Below, in pieces: positions 51,201 through 61,952 of a stretch of DNA of 64,000 bases. The position numbers were made by a program, and so were the translations under genes. The notes under the pieces are model-generated. The model worked only from the letters and a program-made list of their open reading frames with translations, searched no databases and had not been told where the DNA came from. The stretch is from positions 12,766,956 to 12,830,955 of the forward strand of contig NC_051095.1 of the NCBI RefSeq assembly GCF_901709675.1. The letters run 5' to 3'. Within the stretch, counting starts at the first letter, position 1, and every line of letters begins with the position of its first letter. The DNA is from Syngnathus acus. Its lineage: Eukaryota > Chordata > Actinopteri > Syngnathiformes > Syngnathidae.

Positions 51201-52117
51201 AATAATTAATAATTATATGCAACTCTCATGTCTAAAAGAAAAAATATTAAGATGGCTCAGTTGGTTTTGTATGTGCACACCAGCCTCAAGACTTGGGCAT
51301 CTTAACGGAAATGTCAGATTGGTTAATCACCACACAATCTCTCAAGAGATTACGAAAGTTACACCTATTTGCATAATACTTGTAAAAACATGCTTTTCTG
51401 TTTCCATACAAACATAACTCATGGTAGTCATATTTTCCCTTATGGTCATCCGCTCCCACACAAAGCCTGTCTGTGATGGTGACACATGAGAGTTGGAGGG
51501 TTACCCATGATTAGTTTGTGACGTTATGAGGGAGCCACTTTTTTTGTATGAAGATGTAAAGTAGAAGCAATCGTCATCATTTTGTAATCCATCATTTACA
51601 ATATTTTTAGGACTGACTGACCAGCCAGTCATTTCCTTTTCTCACTATTCTAGTGGTGAGAAGCGGTCACCAAGGTCATCAGGAGTTGATGAGACCATTG
51701 CTTGACAACACGTTTCCAGCCCTTGAGTCCTTGAGTTACCAAGAAACACCAATAAAAACATGTTTTGCAATTGCATACTAATCTCCATTCCCTGTTTGAA
51801 GTGTCTTTCAAACAGTGTTGTTTCATTTGAGGCCGCAGCTCCACCATATACTTGACAAACAAAACGTTGATTATCCAAACAAGCTGTTCGTCATCACTTT
51901 GTTTTAATGAAACAAATTTGGGACAGATGGATGAGAATGTATTTTTGGAGAGTCCTGGTAGAAGTTACTTTTGCACCACATTTACCTCCATGATTATAGC
52001 AGAACTGTATAACCGTGTTTGTGATAGTGCATATATCTAATCGCAGTTGTTTGCAGTATAAATTTACAAACAGTTAGCTGAAAATGTTTTCTAAGTTAAA
52101 AAACCAAATGGTTAGGT
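51201..52117. other. Spacer between transposon copies A and B
   Basis: AT-rich, no exon or recognised repeat. Confidence 0.4.
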
Positions 52118-52690
52118 AGTATAAGTCGCACCAGCCATAAAATGCACAATAAAGACGAAAAAAAAACAACATAAATAAGTCGCACTGGAGTATAAGTCGC
52201 ATTTTTGGAGGAAATGTAATTGACAAAATCCAACACCAAGAACAGACATGAATAGGCAACAACAGGCTGACCGGTACAGTATCTTAACATTACATAAACT
52301 CATGAACGAGAAACTGAGAATGTGCCTGACGTAACATACTAAAAGTTATTCAAATAACTACAGAATAAATAACATGCTAACAAGTTTATCGAACCGTCCG
52401 TGTCATTCCAAATTATTAAGTCCAACTAAATTGTCATCCTTGGTGTCACTTATAAACAACTCCGCTTACCTCGGAAGTACAAGATCCACTTTTACGTGGC
52501 TTACTTCAGACTCATCGTCAGTTGCAGTTCCAATTATTCCACAGGCCTAGAGCGCCCTCATGCAGTTTAGTGTGAAAATAACATGTGAAGTGATATAAAA
52601 TGTGTTAATAATTTCACATATAAGTCGCTCCTGAGTATAAGTTGCACCTAACTATGAAACAAACTTCGACTTATAGTCCGGAAAATACGG
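52118..52690 (-). mobile_element. Truncated copy B of the ATAAGTCGC family, opposite orientation
   Basis: Contains AGTATAAGTCGCACCAGCCA at the left and ends CGACTTATAGTCCGGAAAATACGG followed by TA. Its subterminal motifs match copy A in inverse orientation, and its left end is lost. The interior differs from copy A. Confidence 0.7.
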
Positions 52691-53251
52691 TACATATGCA
52701 AAATGATGAAATAGATGATTCGGAGATGTATGAAAGCTGTGAAAAGTTTGTCACTACATCCCCCTCCTTACACGTGCCTTTCATCATGACATCCGTACAC
52801 TCATCAAACAGAATGTGTCAAGATAAGTGCACCACAGTTTTTTCCAGGATGACATTCACATGCTACAGCCAAATTGCCAGTATCACAAAACAGCGACTCC
52901 TTAAATTTGTGTAAGAGAATATGGAGCAGTATTGGTAGTACAGTACAACACATTAAGACTTATTTTATTTTATATATTAATGTCACAAAAGTGCAGGCTT
53001 TTGCTTTTCTATTCAGTAATATATCATGTGTCATACTGAGCAAAGCAGAACTGAGTAATACTTTGATTCATGATGGGGAATCACCTTAGGTCACGAACAT
53101 CTTAGTGTATTTTTCTATAGAATATTATGACTATAGGTCATCATCTTCTCTTTGTGTGTAGGTCTTGTGTAAAAAATGCCTGGCTTGCACACCATCCAGC
53201 TACACGCATTCTCCCGCCGCACTCTGATACACCCTAATGGTATCCTAATTA

Positions 53252-53422
53252 CCGTAATTTTCGGACTATAAGTCGCACCGGAGTATAAGTCGCACCAGCC
53301 ATAAAATGCCCAAAAAAGTGAAAAAACCCCATATATATGTATATAAATCGCTCCTGAGTATAAGTCGCCCCCCCACCCAAACTATGGGAAAAAAAACGCG
53401 ACTTATAGTCCGAAAATTACGG
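53252..53422. mobile_element. Intact 171-bp MITE of the ATAAGTCGC family (copy C)
   Basis: Ends CCGTAATTTTCGGACTATAA and its exact inverse TTATAGTCCGAAAATTACGG, flanked by TA on both sides (53250-53251 and 53423-53424). Subterminal GAGTATAAGTCGC repeats match the longer copies, so this is the internally deleted form. Confidence 0.88.
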
Positions 53423-53424
53423 TA

Positions 53425-54599
53425 TGTGTTCCCGAGACTTGTGAATCTCTCAAATCTATTTGAAAAAAATCTGACTCCCAGCCTTTACTACCTGGTTTCA
53501 AATATTATTTACAAAGTCCCCAATGGCCTATTATTCATAAGCCAATAGAAAACCACACAAAGTATTACTAAGTCACAGTCGCCGCCAATAAAAGTTATGC
53601 AATCGTAACGTGAACATGTTTTTTCACATGATTCTGAAGATGTGTGATGACAGGTGGGGAGTGATCTAAAAAAAAAAAAAGCTGAGGTTTCCCCTCTGCT
53701 TTTTTATTTTATTTTATTTTTTAGAAAGAATCTCTTTATAATTAAATGGGTTTCTTCAAGCATTAAGCAATTCTATTGGTCTAGCTTATTGTACTAGGCT
53801 TCAAGGTAACTTACTGAATTACTAGGACTGGGACCAATTTAATTTACTCGGGTTCAGTGAACTTAATTTTCTCAGAGGTGTGCGATTTATTTATACAGGT
53901 TCAGTCTATTAAAACTAATATACAGGTAACATATTCACATGATTTAGAGTCTTCAATTAACCTACCATGTGTGTTTTCCAGTATTCAGACAAAACCAACA
54001 CAAGCACAGAAAGAATACAGTCAAACCTCTACATACGATTGCTTAAACATACGAATTTTTCAACATACGATGTGAAATTCCGAAGTAATTCCCAACATAC
54101 AACGTCATGATAAGAAAACATGAGCGCGGATTATTGTTTCAACGTGAATGAATCCATTAAATATCAAGTTGAAATTCTGCAGGATTTTAATCATGTTAAT
54201 TTTGCAAATCATTGATTACATTTTCGTAAATAAACAAGCAGCCAATATACATTTTCGAATGTTTACATAGTACACTCTAGTGTACATGAAAGTGACCCGA
54301 ACACTTTTTATGGTCCATCACTTCTGGATTGCAAGATAATATTGAATGCGTTTTGGACATAGTCAGACATTATTCGCAGAAATTGCACCTCTTAGTATCA
54401 CAATCTCATCAGGTGAGCGAGAATGTGGTTGAACACGATCGGTGTGAAACGTGAACGTGAAATTGCGTCACTAACTCGTTAATGAACAGAAAGTCCCGCC
54501 TCCATCTAACGCTCGCTGCTGATTGGTCGTTCGTGAAGCTTCACATGTTGAGAAATTTAAATTATGACAGCATATTCATTTTGAGGAGGTGGACATGAA
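53425..54599. other. Spacer upstream of the cytokine gene
   Basis: AT-rich. About 54020-54110 holds CAGTCAAACCTCTACATACG and repeated ACATACGA, a remnant of a mariner-like MITE end. No exon is seen. Confidence 0.45.
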
Positions 54600-54729
54600 T
54601 GACATCACTGGTTTCCTTTCCGGTGATGTGGTGAATCAAATAAAATGGGCCATCATGAGAGTGAGTGGTCACACTTAAGACAAGGCTGATCTGTTTAGGG
54701 AGAGAGAGTGAGATAAACTAGAGTACAGT
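54600..54729 (+). promoter_or_regulatory. Putative cytokine promoter and 5' UTR
   Basis: Contains GGTTTCCTTTCC (54610-54621; the complement has the NFAT-type GGAAA core twice), an AATAAAATGG TATA-like stretch near 54638, and AGATAA (54711-54716), a GATA-factor site. These are typical of activated T-cell cytokine promoters but are short and could be chance. Confidence 0.35.
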
Positions 54730-55878
54730 ATGATGAAGTCCATGTTTGCCTTTGTCCTCCTGCTGCATTTCTGCTACGGTGCCAACTTCAACCTGAACAG
54801 CGAGATGATAGCTAGATTGGACAAACTCAACGAATTCTACACAAAAAAAGAACTCAATATCACATCCGTAAGTATTTATTTTGTTGTTGCTTATCTGTCA
54901 GCAAAGATGCAAGGACCATTTTGGGTATTACATTTTTTTGCACTTTATGACATGGGCTGAGAGTACCATGACCTGGAAGTCAATTACTTCAGACATGCAT
55001 CCGTAATCCCCCCCTCTCGTTTACCTGCGGTGTTGATTAGACGGACTACTAACTTTTTGGACCTTTTGGACGTTTTTTATATACTTCATGTTATGAACCA
55101 AATGTTTCTGTCCCTGCAGCCAGACGCAGTACGGGCGCCATCCACGCGCATGCACAGAAACGCGGTGGGTTCTTTTTCTTTTCACTTTGTGGGGATGGGG
55201 GGAAATAAAACCTGACGACACAACCCTGTCCATTTCAGGATATCTGTGTGGCTGTTTTCAACCACGAGCTGGGGCTTCTTCTCGCCAATGTGTCGGTGCA
55301 TCACAAGAATGAGCACATCCTCACAGAGCTCCGGGCAATTCGGGAGAAGCTCAGGCCTCGTCTTCCACAGGTTTGTTAGCAGAAACACAGTGTGTAAATG
55401 TCGTTTCTGTCATCTGCATCTCAACTCAACTTTATTTTGACGGCAAAAACAGTACAGGATTTGTTATACAGGTGTGTTGTTTCATGCCAAAACACCCAAA
55501 CAAATTTTGATTTTAATGAAAGTTGCTCTATTGTTTATAATGATGACACAACACAAGATCTCAAATTTTAGGTCAATCATATACCTATTTTGTGACGATT
55601 GACCTATTAGTTCCTGATATAGTATTAGCGCTCAAAGGAAGTTGGCCACGCGCTTGAAAATATACATCTCTTTGCGTTATGTCGATCGAACATTCCCCTC
55701 ATCCACAATAGAGTTGTGTTGAGACTGCCTTCTATCTGCATTACTCACGGCGAGCTACATGAAACCTGCTTTCCTCCTCCAGACTGACCATCGGTGCAAA
55801 ATGCTACCGAACACACGAAGCGTGACACCTTTCAAACCTTACTCGGCTTTCCTGAGAAAACTTAACGGAAGGAAATGA
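54730..55878 (+). CDS. Secreted short-chain four-helix cytokine, IL-4/13 or IL-5 family
   Basis: Four phase-0 exons give 136 residues: 54730-54867 (46 codons), 55120-55164 (15), 55239-55370 (44), 55783-55878 (31 plus stop). A signal peptide (MMKSMFAFVLLLHFCYG) leads to a first helix (SEMIARLDKLNEFYTKK). Exon 3 starts DICVAVFNHELGLLLANVS and exon 4 starts TDHRCKML, then a last helix (YSAFLRKLNGRK). Two N-glycosylation sites (NIT, NVS) are present. Four phase-0 exons with a tiny second exon is the layout shared by IL-4, IL-13, IL-5, IL-3 and GM-CSF. Only two cysteines remain in the mature chain, at the starts of exons 3 and 4, the positions of the conserved helix B to C-D loop pair. Such cytokines signal through type I receptors on leukocytes. 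Teleosts are known to have IL-4/13; exon sizes here are closest to IL-5 (48/11/43/32 in human). Confidence 0.7.
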
Positions 55879-55978
55879 TGAAGTATCCCAAGCACCTGCA
55901 ATGCAGTTATTAATTCCTTTTTGACAAAGGACTTCAGATTTCAGGCAGTATTTTGCTACGATATTAACATATAATGGA

Positions 55979-56048
55979 ATGTTGTTGTTGTATTTATTTT
56001 ATATAATATTTATTATTTATATTAAGCTGTGGAATTTCATTCAATAAA
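55979..56048 (+). promoter_or_regulatory. AU-rich element and poly(A) signal of the cytokine mRNA
   Basis: Several ATTTA cores cluster in TATTTATTTTATATAATATT and the following TATTATTTATATT, just before AATAAA at 56043-56048. Such AREs mark short-lived cytokine mRNAs. Confidence 0.55.
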
Positions 56049-56109
56049 AAAACAACTATATTTAACACACAAGAAAAAATATTTTTCTATATCTGTTGCT
56101 GTCTTTAAA

Positions 56110-56245
56110 GTAGAATATACCCATCCATCCATTATCTGTACTGCTTGCACGCAGGCACGGGAAGAACATGCAAACTCCACACAGGGAGGGCCGACACCCT
56201 CTGAACTGTGAGGCGGGCGCACTAACCAGAACGCCACCGTGCCAC
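56110..56245. repeat. L2-like repeat fragment
   Basis: CATCCATCCATTATCTGTAC, AACATGCAAACTCCACACAG and GCGCACTAACCAGAACGCCA are hallmark pieces of a very common fish interspersed repeat, here on the complementary strand relative to the coding LINE. Confidence 0.7.
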
Positions 56246-56764
56246 CCGTAAAATATACATATATATATTTGTTATTATTGGCTATTTTCGGTTGTATTAT
56301 TGTAAAGGGAGAAGAAAAAGTGCATTTTGCTTTAACTGCAACACAGTGAGCATAAATCTCCTTGTATCCATTTCAAGCATCTAGAATACAGCCGGAGTCG
56401 CAATGCTCACACAACACACACACACAGGTTGCAGCAGCACAGAAAGGCAGAGAGCTGAGTTTACACTCCTGTTTTAAAATGAAAAAACGAGCCGTGCTCT
56501 CAGCTAAAGGTGTTTCTTGTGCATATTTCTCATCCTCGCAATAAAACCAAGACTTTATTTTAATTCCCAGGAGAATGTGAAATATGTCGACACGTGGCAG
56601 TGTGTGTGCATATTTCTTCAACATGACTTTTAGACATAACATAACATGTCTTTTTCAAGTTGTAAGTGGTGGAATAAGGTTAGCTTACAACATGTGCATG
56701 CAGAAGATCTGTGATAACAGTGCACAGGCTGTGGAATGTCCGGGCATTAAGTCACAGTTCCCCT

Positions 56765-57453
56765 TGTCATGTTCGTGTCATGGGACGCTCACTCAACCAG
56801 CAACTTCCCTCAGCCACACCCCTTTCATCACTCTGTCACCGGCTTCGTCTTGTTACCTTATGTCAGGGGTGTCAAATTCAAATTTTTCGGGGGCCGCATT
56901 GTAGTCATAGCTTCTTTCGGAGGGACATTATGACTGTCAAGCCAAATAAATGTATGAGCACCTCATATTATATACAGTAAAAGCTACAAAACAAACTGAC
57001 AAATAACTCGTTTTCAAATCAGATGAGTAAAAACTGGTCAAATATTAAAAAAAAAAAAAGATATTATTAAAAGTGAAGATGCAATTCATTAATGACACGA
57101 ATTTGATGCACAATTTGTCTTCGCGGGCCACATAAAATGATGACGGGCCTTGAGTTTGACACCTGTGCCTTATGTATTTAAGCCCTGCCCGTGTGTTTCT
57201 CCCTGTTGGTGTCTACTGCTATCTCCCATCTGTGTCTGCACCTAGTGTTCCTGTCCTGCTCTTCCAGTTTCCCCCCGGTCTTGTCTGGAGGCTCACGGCC
57301 AGATTCTGTTCCGTGTCCGAGTGGACTTCTGTTTTCGTGTCTGCTGTCCGTGAGTCTCTATCCTGCCTGTGTCTGTGTTCGCCCACTTCCAATCCCTTCA
57401 ATAAACCCTGGTCCAAGTTGCATTTGGTCACCCTGCTATACTCATCCATGACA
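56765..57453 (+). mobile_element. Solo LTR split by a hAT insertion
   Basis: Left end TGTCATG and right end CATGACA are inverted, as in LTRs. The part after the hAT insert has a TATA-like TATTTAAG (57175-57182) and an AATAAACCCTGG stretch (57400), giving promoter then poly(A) signal in the order of a gypsy-type LTR. Without the insert it is about 377 bp. Flanks CCCCT and CCGCT agree at four of five bases, so the target duplication is imperfect. Confidence 0.6.
56864..57167. mobile_element. hAT-type element nested in the LTR
   Basis: Ends CAGGGGTGTCAAATTCAAA and TTGAGTTTGACACCTGTG are inverted repeats. Both flanks (56856-56863 and 57168-57175) are CCTTATGT, a perfect 8-bp duplication. GCGGGCCACATAAA near the right end is usual for this fish family. 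Non-coding. Confidence 0.9.
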
Positions 57454-59350
57454 CCGCTGTGCATTATTCAATTTTCCTGCTGTACAGAGCGACAGTCTGA
57501 GTAAAAAAAAAAAAAATCACACAGTTCATTAATGCGGTCGAATCTCTAAAGTTTCATTTGTAAAATGCCAAGATGTGCTTCACTGATAATCAATGCTGCT
57601 ATTGAAATGGTAAGAGCAACAAAAGTTCATCAAGAAACAGAGCAGGGGTTTTCCAAAAGATGGCAGCATACTGTACATTCATCAAACCGAATAGCGGAAT
57701 AAAAATGCGCTAATATGTGGTTTGTGAGCATCACTCAACACATGTAGGCAACCAAAATTATTATGTGGAAAATGAATATACTTGGACAACAAAGTCTTCA
57801 ATTAAGCTAGCATGTCCTTTGAATGTTGGAGAAAGACAAAGTACCTGCTGCAGACCCCCGCACACACATTTTGCTAGCAATTAAAACTTGATTTTATTTA
57901 TAAATCGAAGAGCAGGGAAAAGTATGTCCTCTCAAACCTCAAATACATGGTTAAGCAATCAGCTAGATGATTTCTGCTGAGTCAGAAGCTCTTTTTTTTC
58001 TTTCCCCGAGATGATGAAAAACGTTTTTGTACCAGGGTTGTTTATGGCCAGAGAAACAACTTCAGAGCACAAATACATCTGGACCTCAGATTTGCATCCA
58101 AAATCCACATTCACCATTCATTTACCATTTAAGCATCAACTCCCCAATCAACTCAAATGGGTTACTAATTGAAATTTGGCCGAAAAACACGTTATTTTCT
58201 CTCACAGCACATTTTGAAAGAGACATGACAGGGACTAGATGATAGGATATCTTTCTTTACATTTGAGATTTACATTTTGCTGAAAGCTGTCATGAACTTG
58301 AGCCGATGGGTTTTTAAAAAACACTCACACAAAACGCTCAGGCCTATGATCTGGCAAAAAAATGTGAAGGTCGCTCTAACATTAAGCTTTGATGTCAAGT
58401 AGGAGGCCCCAAATGGTCCTCGGGCTGCGAGTTTGAGACCCTTGCTCTACATAATGCTCTTCCAACCCTATGACATAATTGTGAAAAGGTCAACTAGGAT
58501 GACTCTGATTCTGATGACAGGAAAATGTGTCACAGTTGGCCTGGGAATGCCGTGGTATTCCCCCCTCGGAAACTAGAGGAGTGGCAGAAAACAAAAATGT
58601 CTCGGATAAAATAAAGCTTCCTCTGTGTGCCAGCGCGTGTTTTTGAGCGTGCAAGCCAACCTCCCCCTATTAAAGGGTTAGTGCAGCACTGTGTTAATTG
58701 CACAGATTAATCTCGGTATTGCAAAGCGGCACGACCATGCACTCGTTTAAAATTGCTGTAGTGTGTGCAAATTAACTGTCATGCACGATTTGTACTGACA
58801 ATTAAATGTAAATGGAAGATTAAGATGTACTGTAAGCTATTGTTCTAATTTTAGCCTCTTATTTGCATCACTCCTCTGCTCTCACGGTCAATCTTATAAA
58901 CTGCTTATAATGTGAATGCATGAGAGGGAAAGGGCTAAAAGCTGTCGCTCCAGCTCCCATCAGATCATGCATGGATGTAGGGCGACAGCTGGTATGTCAC
59001 GATTGTTCTGAATTCCATTATACGCTGCATGCAATGAAGTGAATAAAACAAGCGCCACGGCGGTGATGCTGACAGATGTTACTGGGATTTGTATGTCTGA
59101 GGAGAGTCAAGGTGACATTTTGACTATTTTGTCCCGAGGTGATAAGAATTCAATCGTTGGGGTTAGAAATTAAAAAATGTCAAAATCTGTCTCAACGGGG
59201 CGCGTTCTCTTGCAGATGATTATTTTGTCCGCAAGATGGCCACAGTGAGCCAGTGTCGTTCTTACCTGGCCTGGTGTCCTGATTCTGTTTTTAAAAGGTG
59301 GATGGATGTTCCTTGAATGTAACTTGTACAGCGGTGCACATTTAACTGGG
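57454..59350. other. Spacer upstream of drd1
   Basis: No exon with support. A short worn repeat stretch ending in GAGTTTGAGACCC lies near 58405-58445. The rest is unremarkable AT-rich DNA. Confidence 0.45.
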
Positions 59351-59353
59351 TCA

Positions 59354-59540
<187 letters not shown>

Positions 59541-59615
59541 TTGCGAGCATGCTTTACATGCGACTTTACAGTGTATTAAATGGAACGCGGTCAGCAGACA
59601 ACAGTGCGCGCGCCT

Positions 59616-59728
<113 letters not shown>

Positions 59729-59759
59729 GGGGGGGGGGTGTTAAAGAGCGCACATGTCA

Positions 59760-60827
59760 TTGCGCTTGTCCGCAGAGACGCGCTGAATCCGCGAGAGCAC
59801 GCAGACACCAATCCGTGATGCTGGGTGTCATTTGCATGCAAAAAAACGGGACTGCTAAGGATGTTCAGGTTCGTAGATGTTGATTGTGTGGACTTGATGC
59901 TACTTTGTTCTAAATGGAAGATTTTTGGAAAAGACAGCCTTCTTTTGCATAGGATTTGAAAGACGTTTATAACTGGATGCGGACGAAGGTATGTGTGACT
60001 CTTAAGCAGTGTTCGGTAATAAATGCACCTGTATATATAAAAAATAAACTCTAAAAGACATTTGATTAGGCATACCTGCACACTCAAATGAGTGTTGGTG
60101 TAGCGGACATAGTACAAATTACGACAATGCTCACATTTGATCACAAAACCAATAGTGAGCTCAATACAACAATGTATCGGAGCTACATTGGCATTCATGT
60201 AGATGTGTATCGCATCAGATTCCCTAATTTTCAACCATTGAGCTAACCAAGATGTTCAAAACAGAACTTCTTTTACGGTCAACACTATCGAACTTGTTTG
60301 ATGACTGATGGAAAATGTCTGACTATTAAAAAAACAATCCTTTTTTGGTTTACGTCTCCCACCCAATTTAAAATGATTGAACTCGTCTCCTCCTTATACC
60401 AATATGGCCTACCGGTATTGATCATTGTATATTGATGTGGTCCATGATTACCATTTCTTTTATTTCTTTGTCGGCAGGACCAAAGCACATCGCAAAGAAT
60501 GGTCGGAGAAAGAATGTCTGGGAACAAAATCATCCAGAACCAAGTGTCATGTCACTGATGTTGTACGTTGCTCATGACCTCACTGTGCAGACAGCTGATC
60601 TCTGAAACTGCCGAGGTTTGGTTACACTGAGGATTTGAATTACCGTTACCTGTTGAGCAGTGAAGCTGAAACTATGTCAAATCTAAAGTGCCCATGCCGA
60701 GTGGCTCGACCTTGAGAAGCACCTCTTTCATCATTTATCAGAAGATAAACTGATTCTGTGGCAGGGAAGCCTGGAGACATGTTAACGTGCAGTTATGATG
60801 TGGCCGTCTCCCCGCAACATGACTTGA
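59760..60827 (+). other. drd1: Putative drd1 5' UTR with one intron
   Basis: A donor GGACGAAG|GTATGTGTG at 59989 and a strong acceptor TTCTTTGTCGGCAG| at 60478 would define a non-coding first exon, as in mammalian DRD1, whose only intron is in the 5' UTR. Upstream ATGs occur in the leader. Confidence 0.4.
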
Positions 60828-61952
60828 ATGACACGTTCAGGGATGGATGTCAGGAACTTCACAACGGCCATCGACAGCGCCTCTTCGGACGAGGCTTCTT
60901 CAAGTCGAGTCCTGACCGGCTGTTTCCTCTCGCTGCTCATCCTCACCACACTGCTGGGCAACACGCTTGTGTGCGCGGCCGTCACCAAGTTCCGCCACCT
61001 GCGCACCAAAGTCACCAACTTTTTTGTCATCTCGCTAGCTGTGTCAGACCTCCTGGTGGCCATTTTGGTGATGCCTTGGAAGGCGGTGAGCGAGATTGCC
61101 GGTTTCTGGCCGTTCGGCTCCTTCTGCGACACCTGGGTTGCCTTCGACATCATGTGCTCCACAGCTTCCATTCTCAACCTGTGCGTGATCAGCCTGGACC
61201 GCTACTGGGCCATCTCCAGCCCCTTTCGCTACGAGCGTAAGATGACGCCCAAAGTGGCTTTTGTGATGATTAGCGCGGCGTGGACGCTGTCTGTCCTCAT
61301 TTCCTTCATTCCAGTGCAGCTCAACTGGCACAAGGCTCAAAGCACATCTTTCAGCTCACTCTCCTCCCACCCGTCCACCTTTTTGAGAACAAATGTCACA
61401 TCGGAGAACTGTGACTCCAGCCTGAACAGGACCTACGCTATCTCCACCTCGCTCATTAGCTTCTACATCCCCGTCGCCATCATGCTGGTCACCTACACCC
61501 AAATCTACCGCATCGCGCAGAGGCAAATCAGGAGGATCTCCGCCTTGGAGCGGGCGGCCGAGAGCGCCAAGAACCGGCACGACAGCATGGGCGGAGGCTC
61601 CAGCATCGCCGATTCGGAGAGCTCCTTCAAGATGACCTTCAAGAGGGAGACCAAGGTGCTGAAGACGCTTTCGGTCATCATGGGCGTGTTCGTGTGCTGC
61701 TGGCTCCCCTTCTTTGTGCTCAACTGCATGGTGCCCTTCTGCGAGCAGTCGAGCGGAGAGGAGGCTCTCCCCTGCATCAGCCCCACCACCTTCGACGTGT
61801 TCGTGTGGTTCGGCTGGGCTAATTCCTCCCTCAACCCCATCATCTATGCCTTCAATGCAGATTTTCGCAAGGCCTTCTCCATCCTGCTGGGCTGCCACAA
61901 ACAATTTCCAGGAGGCCACAACATCGAGACAGTTAGTCTAAACAAAAAGTGA
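60828..61952 (+). CDS. drd1: Dopamine receptor D1-type GPCR
   Basis: One uninterrupted exon of 374 codons, as in D1-class receptors. Seven membrane spans are readable, starting [18 protein letters not shown]. Key residues are present: Asp in [15 protein letters not shown] (amine binding, TM3), [15 protein letters not shown], the serine-rich TM5 region, CWLPFF in TM6 and NSSLNPIIY in TM7. The third loop is short ([17 protein letters not shown]...[12 protein letters not shown]) and the palmitoylation Cys follows in LLGCHK, all D1 and not D2 features. It couples to Gs/Golf and raises cAMP. The C-tail is short: the chain stops at IETVSLNKK, where human DRD1 goes on for about 70 more residues. ATG 60843 (GGGATGG) has the better initiation context and may be the true start. 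Confidence 0.93.
   Translation: MTRSGMDVRNFTTAIDSASSDEASSSRVLTGCFLSLLILTTLLGNTLVCAAVTKFRHLRTKVTNFFVISLAVSDLLVAILVMPWKAVSEIAGFWPFGSFCDTWVAFDIMCSTASILNLCVISLDRYWAISSPFRYERKMTPKVAFVMISAAWTLSVLISFIPVQLNWHKAQSTSFSSLSSHPSTFLRTNVTSENCDSSLNRTYAISTSLISFYIPVAIMLVTYTQIYRIAQRQIRRISALERAAESAKNRHDSMGGGSSIADSESSFKMTFKRETKVLKTLSVIMGVFVCCWLPFFVLNCMVPFCEQSSGEEALPCISPTTFDVFVWFGWANSSLNPIIYAFNADFRKAFSILLGCHKQFPGGHNIETVSLNKK

Noticed and set aside
61356-61919. 187-codon antisense open frame within drd1
   Set aside because: It is the GC-rich shadow of the receptor exon; the sense frame is an unmistakable GPCR.
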